Notes: a model not told the origin generated them from the sequence alone. DNA of 64,000 bases from Massilia sp. YIM B02763 (GCF_030412015.1 NZ_JASNRD010000001.1:372001-436000); one strand, 5' to 3'; positions 43,057 through 56,575 are shown, numbered from the stretch's first letter. Made by a program: numbers and translations.

Positions 43057-44841
43057 ATGAAGCAGACCCTGCTCGCCACCGCACTTTCCCTGGCCCTCTC
43101 GACCGCCCTCCTGTCCGCTGCGCCCGCGCAAGCGGCGCCCAGGGCGGCGGCGACGGCAAACGCCGCGGACCAGCGCTTCGACGCGATCTGGCAGGCGGAA
43201 TGGAAGTGGCGGCTCGACCAGGGCCTGGCCTGGGACGAGGACAGCCCGCGCGCGCTGCGCGGCGAACTGGCGCGCGTCGATGCGCGCACCCAGGCGGCGC
43301 GCCTCGCGTACTGGCAGGACGTGCTGCGCCGCCTCGACACGATTCGTCCCGAACAGCTGTCGGCGCCGCGCAAGATCGACTACGCCGTCTACCGCGCCCA
43401 GATCGCCGCCTTCGTCGAGGCCCAGCGCTTCCGCGAATACGAGCAGCCCGTGAATGCCGACAGCGCGTTCTGGAGCGACATCACCTACATCGCCAGGAAG
43501 CCCTTCAAGACGGAGGCCGAATACCGCGCTTACCTGAAGCAGCTGGCCGACCTGCCGCGCTACTTCGGCGAGGAGACGGAGAACATGCGCGCGGGCCTGA
43601 CGCGCGGCTTCACGCCGCCGAAGGTGACGCTAGCGGGCCGCGAGGCGCCGCTCGTCAACATCGCCAACGCGAAGACGCCGCAGGACACCGTGTTCTACAC
43701 GCCGTTCAAGGAGATGCCGGCGACGATTCCGGCCGCCGTGCAGGACGAGCTGCGCGCGCAGGGAACCCGGCTGATCGCCGAGCGGGTGCAGCCCGCCTAT
43801 GCCGCGGTCCTGCGGTTCGTGCAGGCCGAATACTTCCCCAGGGCGCGCACGACGCTCGCCGCCGACAGCCTCCCGGACGGCAAGGCCTATTACCAGTCGA
43901 AGATCGTCGAGTTCACGACGACCGACATGACGGCGCAGCAGATCCACCAGGTCGGCCTGGCGGAGATGGCCAGGATCCGCGCCGAGATGCAACAGACGAT
44001 GGACAAGGCGGGCTTCAAGGGCGACCTGCCGGCCTTTCTGGCCTTCCTGCGCAGCGACCCGCAGTTCTATGCGAAGACGCCGGAAGAACTCTTGATGCGC
44101 GCGGCCTGGATCGCCAAGAAGTTCGACGGCAAGGCCGACCAGTACTTCGGCTACCTGCCGCGCCGCCGCTTCGCCATCGTGCCCGTGCCGCCCGACCAGG
44201 CGCCCTACTACACGTCGGCCCGCGGCGGTCCCGGCATCTACCTGGTGAACACCTACAACCTGCCCGCGCGCGCGCTGTACAGCCTGCCCGCGCTGACGCT
44301 GCACGAATCGGCCCCGGGCCACGCCTTCCAGATGCCGGTGGCGTTGGAACAGCAGGGTGTGCCGCCGTTCCGCCGCGCCTACATCTCGGCCTATGGCGAA
44401 GGCTGGGCGCTGTACTGCGAACGCCTGGGCAGCGAGATGGGCATCTACGAGACGCCCTACGAGACCTTCGGCATGCTGAGCTACCAGGCCTGGCGCGCCG
44501 CCCGCCTCGTCGTCGACACGGGCATCCACGCGATGGGCTGGACCCGCGAACAGGCGCAGGCCTATATGCACGACAACACGGCGCTGTCGGACCACGAGAT
44601 CGAGACGGAAGTCGACCGCTACATCTCCTGGCCGGGCCAGGCGCTGTCCTACTACCTGGGCCAGATGGCGATCATGGAAGCGCGCGCCAAGGCGCAGGCG
44701 GCGCTGGGAGAGAAGTTCGACATCCGCGCGTTCCACGACACGGTGCTGCAACTGGGGTCGGTGCCGCTGCCGGTGCTGAAGGCGCGCATCGATGCGTTCA
44801 TTGCCGATGGGGGCAAGTCGCCGTATCCGGCGTCGAAATAA
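43057..44841 (+). CDS. Secreted DUF885 family metallopeptidase
   Basis: 594 residues with a signal peptide (LLATALSLALSTALLSAAPAQA). The family zinc motif is HESAPGH at residues 416-422, with YGEGWALYCERLG further on. The C-terminal region IETEVDRYISWPGQALSYYLGQMAIMEAR is also typical. DUF885 proteins are predicted carboxypeptidase-like metallopeptidases. AGGAAG precedes the ATG. With the M28 gene just upstream the pair probably degrades peptides for uptake by carriers such as the POT transporter (inference). Confidence 0.9.
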   Translation: MKQTLLATALSLALSTALLSAAPAQAAPRAAATANAADQRFDAIWQAEWKWRLDQGLAWDEDSPRALRGELARVDARTQAARLAYWQDVLRRLDTIRPEQLSAPRKIDYAVYRAQIAAFVEAQRFREYEQPVNADSAFWSDITYIARKPFKTEAEYRAYLKQLADLPRYFGEETENMRAGLTRGFTPPKVTLAGREAPLVNIANAKTPQDTVFYTPFKEMPATIPAAVQDELRAQGTRLIAERVQPAYAAVLRFVQAEYFPRARTTLAADSLPDGKAYYQSKIVEFTTTDMTAQQIHQVGLAEMARIRAEMQQTMDKAGFKGDLPAFLAFLRSDPQFYAKTPEELLMRAAWIAKKFDGKADQYFGYLPRRRFAIVPVPPDQAPYYTSARGGPGIYLVNTYNLPARALYSLPALTLHESAPGHAFQMPVALEQQGVPPFRRAYISAYGEGWALYCERLGSEMGIYETPYETFGMLSYQAWRAARLVVDTGIHAMGWTREQAQAYMHDNTALSDHEIETEVDRYISWPGQALSYYLGQMAIMEARAKAQAALGEKFDIRAFHDTVLQLGSVPLPVLKARIDAFIADGGKSPYPASK

Positions 44842-44855
44842 TTTCCGGGTGTGCA

Positions 44856-44949
44856 TGGTGGGCACGGGGTGCCCACCCTACGAATTCGATGAACCGTTCA
44901 TACGGATTCGATCGACCGTGGACGTAGGGTGGGCATCACATGCCCACCA
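44856..44949. repeat. Opposed pair of REP-like palindromes
   Basis: Left unit 44856-44881 (ending GCCCACCCTAC) and right unit 44924-44949 (starting GTAGGGTGGGC) are inverted copies of each other, with about 42 bases between. The orientation is the reverse of the pairs at 19.8 and 63.9 kb. They fill the gap between convergent genes. Confidence 0.8.
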
Positions 44950-44955
44950 TCAGCT

Positions 44956-45477
44956 TCAGAACAGCTTCAGCTTGAGCTGCACCGAGATTCCCCCGTACAG
45001 CCGATCCTTGTAGCTCGGGATGATCCCCACATTCACGCCCACGCGCTGGTATTCGTAGGTCAGCGTGGGAATCGCCGCCGGGAACCAGCCGCCGTCGCGC
45101 ATGCGCGGGTAGCCGTCGAAGGCCGCCAGCGCGGCGCCCACGCGGACCGGACCGACGGCCCACGGCTGCCAGATCACGCCCGCGTAGTTCGACCATTCGC
45201 GGTCGCTGTTGTAGAAGCGTCCGACGGCGGCCGCCATCGTGCCGGAGAAGCGGTACTCGGCGCCCAGGCCCTTGTTGGCGCCGTTCAGGTCCTTGTCGCG
45301 GTCGAAGTGCCAGGTGGCGAAGCCCGTGTCGACCCACAGCTCGCTTTTCGGCGCCGGATCGATCCAGGTGTACCAGGTGGAGGAGGCCTGTTCCTGGGTC
45401 TGTTCCTGGGCGTGGGCGGCGGTGCCGGTCAGCAGGCCGGCCACGGCCAGGGCCTGCAGGATGCGGGAAGCGTTCAA
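44956..45477 (-). CDS. Small outer-membrane beta-barrel protein
   Basis: 173 residues from a TTG at 45477 that overlaps the def stop (TTGA). No ATG or GTG fits, since the signal peptide ([18 protein letters not shown], cut near AHA-QE) begins right here. The mature part has alternating strands with aromatic girdles ([59 protein letters not shown]) and ends in LKLKLF, with a terminal Phe as in outer-membrane barrels. It is faintly like PagP, but I cannot claim that. It is translationally coupled to def, which suggests joint expression but no obvious joint function. Confidence 0.8.
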   Translation of the reverse strand: MNASRILQALAVAGLLTGTAAHAQEQTQEQASSTWYTWIDPAPKSELWVDTGFATWHFDRDKDLNGANKGLGAEYRFSGTMAAAVGRFYNSDREWSNYAGVIWQPWAVGPVRVGAALAAFDGYPRMRDGGWFPAAIPTLTYEYQRVGVNVGIIPSYKDRLYGGISVQLKLKLF

Positions 45478-46009
45478 TCGTCGGCCTTCGGGTCGAGGTG
45501 GGGGAACATCACTTCGGTAAAGCCGAAGCGGGAAAAATCCTTGATGCGCATGGGGTACAGGATGCCCAGCAGGTGGTCGACCTCGTGCTGCACGACGCGC
45601 GCGTGGAAGCCGTCCACCTCGCGCGCGATCGGCTTGCCGTACTGGTCGACGCCTTCGTAGCGCAGCTTCGTGTAGCGCGGCACGCTGCCGCGCAGGCCCG
45701 GCACCGACAGGCAGCCCTCGAAGCCCTCTTCCATCTCGTCGGACAGCGGCGTGAGCACGGGATTGAGCAGCACCGTCTCCGGCACGGCGGGCGCGTCCGG
45801 ATAGCGCTGGTTCTTGCCGAAGCCGAAGATCACGAGCTGCAGGTTGACGCCGATCTGCGGCGCGGCCAGGCCGGCGCCGTCCACGCTGTGCATGGTCTCG
45901 AACATGTCCGCCACCAGCGCGTGCAGCTCGGGCGTGTCGAACTCCGTCACCTTCTCGGCGACGCGCAACAGGCGCGGGTCGCCCATCCTGAGGATCTCGC
46001 GGATGGCCA

Positions 46010-46010
<1 letters not shown>
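45474..46010 (-). CDS. def: Peptide deformylase
   Basis: 178 residues. Removes the formyl group from N-terminal methionine. The three motifs are [18 protein letters not shown] and QHEVDHLLG (HExxH). Its ATG overlaps the galU stop by one base (TAATG). It is unusual that it follows galU and not fmt. Length is normal. A second def may exist elsewhere in the genome (not seen here). Confidence 0.96.
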
Positions 46011-46897
<887 letters not shown>

Positions 46898-46918
46898 TCT
46901 CGTACATCCCTCGTATGG

Positions 46919-50501
<3,583 letters not shown>

Positions 50502-50600
50502 GCTGCTTGTGCCTCGAAGTATGCGTTTTGCTTGTTATCTGTCGTGACCGGACGGACGCGATTCAGGCGAATATTGGCGCAATGATACCAAAACGTCCGT

Positions 50601-53600
50601 TCACGCCGCGGCCAGATCGGCAGCCGTTTCCATGTCGACGGCCACGATGCGCGAGACGCCCTGCTCCTGCATCGTGACGCCGATCAGCTGGCTGGCCATT
50701 TCCATCGCGATCTTGTTGTGGGAGATGAAGAGGAATTGCGTATGGTCCGACATGCGCTTGACCATGCGGCAGAAGCGCTCCGTGTTGGCGTCGTCGAGCG
50801 GCGCGTCGACCTCGTCCAGCAGGCAGAACGGCGCCGGGTTCAGGCGGAACATGGAGAACACGAGGGCCGTCGCCGTCAGCGCCTTCTCGCCGCCGGACAA
50901 CAGGTGGATGGTGGCGTTCTTCTTGCCGGGGGGCTGGGCCATGACCTGCACGCCGGAATCGAGGATTTCCTCGCCCGTCATCACCAGCCGCGCGGTGCCG
51001 CCGCCGAACAGGATCGGGAACAGTTCGGAGAAGTGTTCGTTGACGCGGTCGAACGTGTCCTGCAGCAGGTCGCGCGATTCGCGATCGATCTTGCCGATCG
51101 CGCCTTCCAGCGTGGTGATGGCTTCGATCAGGTCGTTGTTCTGCGCGTCCAGGAAGCGCTTGCGCTCCGTGGCCTGGGCCAGTTCCTCGACGGCGGCCAG
51201 GTTGACGGCGCCCAGCAGGTTGATGGCATTGGTCAGGCGCGTGACCTCGCCCTGCAGCCAGGACGGCTTCATGTCCGGGTTGAGCTTTTCCGACAGCGCC
51301 GCCTCGTCGGCCTCGGTCGACTTCAGCGCCTCGGCAAACTGCTCCTGGTTCAGGCGCGCCGCCTGCTCCTTCAGCTGCATCTCGGTGATGCGCTCGCGCT
51401 GCGGCTGCAGGCTGCGCTCGGCGCCCATGCGCGCCTCCTCCGCCTCGCGCAGCTGCTGCGTGAGCTGGTCCAGTTCGTGGCGCGCGTCGGCCAATGCCTG
51501 TTCCTGTTCGGCGCGGCGCGCCAGCAGGTCCTGCAGGCCCTCGGCGGCCGTGCCCGATTCCAGCGCTTCCAGCTCCAGCTTCGCGGCCCCGACCGATTCC
51601 AGCACCTGGGCCGCCTGCTGGCCCGCGGTGGCGGCCGTGCGGCGCAGTTCCTCGATGCGCGTGCGCTGCGTCTTTTCCGCGAACACGGCTTCCTGGGCCG
51701 CGCGCTCGAGCGCGCGCAGGCGGTCGCGCGCCTCGGCGAGCACCCTTTCCTGTTCCTGGAACGCGACCTGGCCGTCCTCGTGCGCGCCCTGCAGCTCGGC
51801 CAGTTCCAGGTCCAGCTCCTCGAACTGGGCCTCCGCTTCCGCCTGGGCCTGGCGCTGCTCGGCTTCCTGGGCGGCGATCTCGTCGAGGTCGGCGCCGATC
51901 TGGCCGCTGCGCTGGTTGAAGCGGGCCTCGACCTCGGCCTGCTTGACCACGTCGATCTGCAGCGCGTGCACTTCGCGCTGCAGCGTGGCGACGCGCTGGC
52001 GCCCTTCCTGCAGGCGGCGCTGCAGCTCCGTCACGGCGGCTTCCGCGCGCGTCGCGCGGGTGCGGGCCTCGTCGGCCAGCAGGGCCTGGGCGCGCAGCTG
52101 CTTCCCGATATTGTCGATCTCGTGCTGGCGCGCCAGCACGCCGTCCTGCTCCGCATCGGCGGCATAGAAACGCACGCTCGAACGGGTGATCATGTGGCCG
52201 TTCGGCGTGACGAAGGCACCGCCCTCGGGCAGGCGCTCGCGCTGCGCCAGCGCCGTGCCCGGATCGTCCGTGGCATACACGCCGTGCAGCCAGTCGTCGA
52301 GCAGGCCGCGCAGGCCGGGGTCGTTCAGCTTGAGCAGCGTGGCGAAGGGCTTCAGGCCGTGGTGGTCCGGCGGCGTGCCGGCGCCGCTGGCCGGCGTGTA
52401 CACCGCCATGCGTGCCGGCGGGGCATCGCCGAAGAAGCCGCGCGCCCAGTCCAGGTTCGAGATCTCGAGCGCGCCCGTGCGTTCGCGCAGCACGGATTCC
52501 AGCGCCGTCTCCCAGCCCGCCTCGACGTCGAGCTTCTGCCACAGGCGCGGCAGTTTATCCAGCTCGTGCTTCTGCAGCCAGGGCTGTACCTTGCCCTGCG
52601 TCTGCACGCGCTCCTGCAGCTGGCGCAGCGCCGACAGGCGCGCTTCCAGCTTGGCATTGGCGGCATTCTCCTGCGTGACCTGGGCCTGGGCGTCGCGCCG
52701 TTCCTGCTCGACGGCCTGCTGGCGGGTCGCGGCCTCTTCCAGCATCAGCGTCTGCTCTTCCAGCATCAGCTGCTTTTCCTCGAGCTGCATGCGCAGGTTG
52801 TCCAGGTGGCCGGCATCCGGCAGGTTCAGGCCTGCCCTTTCCTGCTGCAGGCGCTCGCGCCGCGTGGCCAGGTTGGACAGGATCGAGGCGGCGTTGCGCT
52901 GGTGCGCGGACGCCAGCTCGATGCGCTGCTGGACCTGCATGATGCGCGCGCGCGACTCGGTCGCCCGCTCCTGGGCGGCGCGCCAGGCGGCGTCGAGGTC
53001 GGGCAGGCGCTCGTTGTGCGCCTCGACCGCGATCTGCGCGCCTTCGACGCGTGCCGCCAGCTCCTCCAGGCGCATCTCCGCTTCCTCGATCTGCTCCTGG
53101 GTCTCCATGGCCTGGTTGTGCCACTGCTCGCGCTGGGCCGTGAGGGTGCCGATCTGGTTCTGTAGTCGCGTGCGCGATTCGACGACGAACTTGATCTGCG
53201 CTTCCAGGCTGCCGATTTCCGCATTGGTCTGGTACAGGGCGCCCTGCGCGCCGTGCAGGCGGTCGCCGGTGGCGAAATGGGCCTGGCGCATGCGCTCCAG
53301 TTCCAGCTCCAGGTGGCGCAGCTTGGCGTTCTGCGCTTCCAGTCCCGTCTGCGCCTGTTCCATCTCCAGGAACCAGCGCGCCTGCTCGGCCTTCGCCTCG
53401 TTGCGGCGCAGGAGCCACAGCAATTTCTGCTTCTCTTCCTGGTCGGCCTGCAGCTCGCGGAAGCGGTTCGCCACGGCGGCCTGCGCTTCCAGCTTTTCCA
53501 GGTTGGCGTTCAGTTCGCGCAGGATGTCCTCGACGCGCGTCAGGTTCTCGCGCGTGTCGGCCAGGCGGTTTTCCGTCTCGCGGCGGCGCTCCTTGTACTT

Positions 53601-54113
53601 GGAGACGCCGGCCGCCTCCTCGAGGAACACGCGCAGCTCTTCCGGGCGCGATTCGATGATGCGCGCGATCATGCCCTGGCCGATGATCGCGTAGGCGCGC
53701 GGCCCCAGGCCCGTGCCGAGGAAGATGTCCTGGATGTCGCGCCGGCGCACCGGCTGGCCGTTGATGTAGTAGGTCGACGTGCCGTCGCGCGTGAGGGTGC
53801 GCTTGACGGCGATCTCGGCGTACTGGCCCCACTGCCCGGCCGCCTTGCCGGCGCTGTTGTCGAATACCAGCTCGACGGACGCGCGGCCAGCGGGTTTCCG
53901 GTGCGTGGAGCCGTTGAAGATCACGTCCTGCATCGACTCGCCGCGCAGCTCCGAGGCCTTCGATTCGCCCAGTACCCAGCGCACGGCGTCGATGATGTTC
54001 GACTTGCCGCAGCCGTTCGGCCCGACGACGCCGACGAGCTGTCCCGGCACCTGGAAATTGGTGGGATCGACGAAAGACTTAAATCCCGACAATTTGATGG
54101 AGGAAAGACGCAC
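50601..54113 (-). CDS. smc: Chromosome segregation protein SMC
   Basis: 1170 residues from a GTG at 54113 (MRLSSIKLSGFKSF). It organises and segregates the chromosome as the ATPase of a condensin. Walker A is VVGPNGCGKSNIIDAV (29-44). Two long coiled coils (about 170-510 and 670-1010) flank a flexible hinge near 520-640. The ABC signature is LLSGGEKALTATALVFSM, followed by Walker B FCLLDEVDAPLDD. No scpA or scpB is in the window. It is the first gene of a run with zipA and ligA; a weak -10 (TATGAT at 54148-54153) is upstream. Confidence 0.97.
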   Translation of the reverse strand: MRLSSIKLSGFKSFVDPTNFQVPGQLVGVVGPNGCGKSNIIDAVRWVLGESKASELRGESMQDVIFNGSTHRKPAGRASVELVFDNSAGKAAGQWGQYAEIAVKRTLTRDGTSTYYINGQPVRRRDIQDIFLGTGLGPRAYAIIGQGMIARIIESRPEELRVFLEEAAGVSKYKERRRETENRLADTRENLTRVEDILRELNANLEKLEAQAAVANRFRELQADQEEKQKLLWLLRRNEAKAEQARWFLEMEQAQTGLEAQNAKLRHLELELERMRQAHFATGDRLHGAQGALYQTNAEIGSLEAQIKFVVESRTRLQNQIGTLTAQREQWHNQAMETQEQIEEAEMRLEELAARVEGAQIAVEAHNERLPDLDAAWRAAQERATESRARIMQVQQRIELASAHQRNAASILSNLATRRERLQQERAGLNLPDAGHLDNLRMQLEEKQLMLEEQTLMLEEAATRQQAVEQERRDAQAQVTQENAANAKLEARLSALRQLQERVQTQGKVQPWLQKHELDKLPRLWQKLDVEAGWETALESVLRERTGALEISNLDWARGFFGDAPPARMAVYTPASGAGTPPDHHGLKPFATLLKLNDPGLRGLLDDWLHGVYATDDPGTALAQRERLPEGGAFVTPNGHMITRSSVRFYAADAEQDGVLARQHEIDNIGKQLRAQALLADEARTRATRAEAAVTELQRRLQEGRQRVATLQREVHALQIDVVKQAEVEARFNQRSGQIGADLDEIAAQEAEQRQAQAEAEAQFEELDLELAELQGAHEDGQVAFQEQERVLAEARDRLRALERAAQEAVFAEKTQRTRIEELRRTAATAGQQAAQVLESVGAAKLELEALESGTAAEGLQDLLARRAEQEQALADARHELDQLTQQLREAEEARMGAERSLQPQRERITEMQLKEQAARLNQEQFAEALKSTEADEAALSEKLNPDMKPSWLQGEVTRLTNAINLLGAVNLAAVEELAQATERKRFLDAQNNDLIEAITTLEGAIGKIDRESRDLLQDTFDRVNEHFSELFPILFGGGTARLVMTGEEILDSGVQVMAQPPGKKNATIHLLSGGEKALTATALVFSMFRLNPAPFCLLDEVDAPLDDANTERFCRMVKRMSDHTQFLFISHNKIAMEMASQLIGVTMQEQGVSRIVAVDMETAADLAAA

Positions 54114-54194
54114 GTTCGCTCAAGCAGGCATAAGACAGGAAAGCCGCATCATACCATTTGCCTCTTGCCATTTGGCTACAACCTGCACCGCCTC

Positions 54195-54445
54195 ATTCGG
54201 GGTCAGAGCACATTTAGCGCCAAATTCGGGGTCAGAGCACTTTTCAAGGAAATTCCCGCCGATATACGCATCCACCGTCCATCATCCAGAAGGACCTGTT
54301 CGACGCAATTCCTGGTCGAATCGGCACGGGAAAGCGACGGCATCTTTCAAGTCGATGCCCACGCGCCATTGGCTAAAAAAGTGCTCCGACCCCGAATTTC
54401 GCGGGAAATGCGCTCTGACCCCGAATTTCATGACCCCGAATTTCA
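54195..54445. repeat. Nested inverted repeats of the GGGGTCAGAGC type around a 130-bp core
   Basis: On the left two copies of ATTCGGGGTCAGAGC (54195-54215 and 54222-54244). On the right three inverted copies (54375-54399, 54406-54430 and a short 54431-54445). The arms pair well over 20-25 bases each. The core 54245-54374 encodes nothing I recognise in any frame. The last right-hand copy supplies the stop codon of the PAP2 gene (TGA at 54445-54443). It fills the gap between smc and the PAP2 gene. This is like a small non-autonomous repeat element. Confidence 0.8.
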
Positions 54446-55111
54446 GGTGCACAGGTAGTCGAAGCGGATGCGGTCCGGCGTGCACGGCGGTACGTAGGGG
54501 CCGCGCGCCGGTTGCCAGTCGCTGCGCAGGTAGACCCGGTCGCGGCCGGACAATTTCAGCGTGGCCGCGGTCAGCCACTGGTGCGAGTTGATGGGGTCGG
54601 CGAGGGGCAGCAGCAATGTGGCCGCTAGCAGGCCCAGCAACAGCGGACGGGGCGAACAGTCGCGCGCCTTCTGCGCGTGGCGGATGAACAGCGCGGCCGT
54701 GGCCAGGCCCAGCAGGCAGCCGGCCAGCGCCTCGCTGGCCGAGTGGGCGCCGATCTTGACGCGGCCCAGCGCCACCAGCACGCCCAGCACCGCGCCGGCC
54801 GCGACGGCAAGGCGGCGCAGGCGGCCGCCTTCCCGTTCCAGCAGCAGGAACAGCGCGACGGGAAATACGGCCGCCGCCCGCGTCGCGTGGCCGGAAAAGC
54901 CGGTGAAGGCGAGCGAACGGATGCCGATGCCCCAGCCGATGAAGGCGGCCTGGCTGGCCGCGGCCACCACGAGCGCGGCGCCGAACAGCAGGCACCACGC
55001 CAGCGCCAGGCGCCAGCAGCGCGCGGCCACGAGCCAGGCGGCGACGGCGATCGCCAGCAGCGCGGTGACGTTCAGGCCGCCCAACGCGGAAAGATTGGAC
55101 CACAGGAGCAT
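54443..55111 (-). CDS. PAP2-like membrane phosphatase
   Basis: 222 residues from the ATG at 55111. Six hydrophobic segments. PAP2 motif 2 is GFSGHATRAA (S73-G74-H75) and motif 3 is GRVKIGAHSASE (R117 and H123, with E127 where Asp is usual). Motif 1 (KxxxxxxRP) is not clear, so activity is uncertain. The final residues FDYLCT are followed by a TGA that belongs to the neighbouring repeat, so the natural C-terminus may have been altered by insertion of the element (inference). Confidence 0.8.
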   Translation of the reverse strand: MLLWSNLSALGGLNVTALLAIAVAAWLVAARCWRLALAWCLLFGAALVVAAASQAAFIGWGIGIRSLAFTGFSGHATRAAAVFPVALFLLLEREGGRLRRLAVAAGAVLGVLVALGRVKIGAHSASEALAGCLLGLATAALFIRHAQKARDCSPRPLLLGLLAATLLLPLADPINSHQWLTAATLKLSGRDRVYLRSDWQPARGPYVPPCTPDRIRFDYLCT

Positions 55112-55139
55112 GGGATTCGACAGGGACGAAAGCCGCTCG

Positions 55140-55168
55140 ACTATACCGCAGGCCCGGCCCGCGCCCAA
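55140..55168 (-). promoter_or_regulatory. Probable promoter of the PAP2 gene
   Basis: On the minus strand TTGGGC (55163-55168), 17 bases, TATAGT (55140-55145; 5/6), 28 bases before the start codon. Confidence 0.55.
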
Positions 55169-55514
55169 GCCGCGCACGCTTCGGACAGCCGCCTCCCGCG
55201 CGGGAGCAGCGCGGGAACGATCATTCTACGGATGAGGTAACCCGACAGCAAATACCGCACCCGACCGGTGCAAACAAGGTGCGCCGCGAAATATGCAAAT
55301 CAATTATCGAACTTACGTAGAAAAAACGTTTCCGAGGAAATGCACCTAGTCCTACAACGGTGCAAGGACCGCTCCGATACCCGTTCTACTGCCGGGCTTG
55401 CATCATTGCTTCACCGGAAAACGCTGCAGGCATCGACGCCCGGCAGCATTCGGAAGCAGGACAAGAGCAGAACCAGAGCAGGACACTTTACCAATCATAT
55501 TGAAAGGAAAGATC
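55169..55514. other. Intergenic region upstream of the stress-type gene
   Basis: About 345 bases. It includes an AT-rich part near 55280-55340 (AAATATGCAAATCAATTATCG and a run of A) that could be a regulatory region for the downstream gene. A GAACTT...CGTT pair (about 55308-55329) faintly resembles an ECF sigma site, but the spacing is off. No convincing gene or sigma-70 promoter was found. Confidence 0.4.
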
Positions 55515-55826
55515 ATGGCTTCGAATCAAAATTCGCGTCCCGGCAACCAAGGCGGCACCCACGAGCAACACGTGAAGGCAGGTCAGCAAAGCCACAAGAA
55601 TTCCGGCAGCCAGCAGTCGGCCTCGTCCGGTTCGGGTTCGCGCTCGGGCGGCGTCCAGGGCGGTACCCACGAGCAGCACGTCAAGGCGGGCCAGCAAAGC
55701 CACAAGAATTCGGGCAGCCAGCAATCGGGCTCGGCCGGTTCCAGCTCGCAGTCGAGCGGCACCCGCGGCGGCACCCCGGAGCAGCACGCCGCTGCCGGCC
55801 GCCAGAGCCACAAGAACTCGCGCTGA
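55515..55826 (+). CDS. Repetitive hydrophilic stress-type protein
   Basis: 103 residues, start ATG at 55515 with AAGGAAAG upstream. Almost entirely Gly, Ser, Gln, His, Asn and Lys, with no hydrophobic core. Three imperfect repeats of a unit like GGTHEQHVKAGQQSHKNS occur (residues 13-35, 49-71, 85-103). This looks like the GsiB/KGG type of general stress or hydrophilin proteins. No function is proven. A strong terminator follows. Confidence 0.85.
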   Translation: MASNQNSRPGNQGGTHEQHVKAGQQSHKNSGSQQSASSGSGSRSGGVQGGTHEQHVKAGQQSHKNSGSQQSGSAGSSSQSSGTRGGTPEQHAAAGRQSHKNSR

Positions 55827-55886
55827 CGATAGCGCGCCGCGTTCGTCCGGCGGAGCGACTGCACCACCGGACGGCACTCGGAACAG

Positions 55887-55930
55887 GCATGAAGCCCGCG
55901 CAGCCCAGGCTGCGGCGGGCTTCATGCTTT
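55887..55930 (+). terminator. Strong hairpin terminator after the stress-type gene
   Basis: A 13-bp outer stem GCATGAAGCCCGC/GCGGGCTTCATGC (55887-55899 and 55915-55927) contains a 6-bp inner stem GCAGCC/GGCTGC, and is followed by TTT. About 60 bases after the stop codon. Confidence 0.8.
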
Positions 55931-55988
55931 CGTGCCCCGTGAATCGAAGGATGCACGCGCCCGCGAAGCGCAGGCAGCGCGCCGGCAG

Positions 55989-56010
55989 GCCGGCACCCGG
56001 CGGTGCCGGC
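55989..56010 (-). terminator. GC-rich hairpin after the ClpP-like gene
   Basis: A perfect 9-bp stem GCCGGCACC/GGTGCCGGC with a four-base loop, seven bases after the ClpP-like stop. No U tract, so a terminator call is tentative. Confidence 0.5.
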
Positions 56011-56017
56011 GTTCGTA

Positions 56018-56575
56018 TCAAATATTGCGCAGGCTCGCGCCCTTGGGCGGCGAAAAGTCGCGCACGTCGTCGACCAGGCCGGCGGCCTTGGCATCGCGCG
56101 CCGTCAGGTGCAGGTCCCCGTACTGGTGGATGCCCCACTGCTCGGGCGTGAGCTCCACGTGCTTGCGCAGGATCGATTCGGTGCGCGCATCGTCGGCGCG
56201 CAAGCCTTCGACGATGATGTTGAGCGCATCGGGCCGCGATCCGGGCGAGGCCGTCGCGTGGGATTTATGGATCATGAAGCGCGCCGTGTCGCTCGCATAG
56301 CGGCGCGTGCCGGACAGGTACAGGATCACGGCGATCGACGCCACCGCCCCGCCGTTGTACATGACGAAGTCGATCGGCGATGCCGCCATGAAGTTGTAGA
56401 GGCACAGGCCATCGCTGACATAGCCGCCGTTCGATTGCACCAGCACGTGGGCCGTCTCGATGCCGTCTTCCGTCATGTGGGCCACCGCCTCGAAGACGCG
56501 GTGCACCATGTCGCTGTTGACGTCGCCCGACAGGGTGAACCACGCTTCCTTTTCGTTTGCTTGATCTTCGCTCAT
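56018..56575 (-). CDS. ClpP-like serine protease, stand-alone
   Basis: 185 residues from the ATG at 56575. Crotonase/ClpP fold. The likely triad can be placed by eye: Ser80 in NGGAVASIAVILYL, His103 in RFMIHKSHA, and Asp154 in YGDLHLTARDAKAAGLVDD. Other ClpP marks are HVLVQSNGGYVSDGLCLYNFM and DIxxVVDDV-type C-terminus. It lacks a clpX neighbour and is divergent from the gcv operon, so it is an extra ClpP paralogue and not the housekeeping clpP. Its cleavage partner is unknown. The upstream sequence has an AT-rich TATATAAG near the start, with no strong promoter. Confidence 0.85.
   Translation of the reverse strand: MSEDQANEKEAWFTLSGDVNSDMVHRVFEAVAHMTEDGIETAHVLVQSNGGYVSDGLCLYNFMAASPIDFVMYNGGAVASIAVILYLSGTRRYASDTARFMIHKSHATASPGSRPDALNIIVEGLRADDARTESILRKHVELTPEQWGIHQYGDLHLTARDAKAAGLVDDVRDFSPPKGASLRNI

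Noticed and set aside
54245-54374. Remnant of a transposase in the core of the GGGGTCAGAGC element
   Set aside because: No transposase motif could be read in any frame, so only the repeat is reported.
55308-55329. ECF-type promoter (GAAC and CGTT) upstream of the stress-type gene
   Set aside because: The spacing is shorter than known ECF promoters and the location is far from the gene.
55515-55826. Repeated DNA that could be a CRISPR-like array
   Set aside because: The repeats encode a protein in one frame with a ribosome site and are not separated by unique spacers of constant length.
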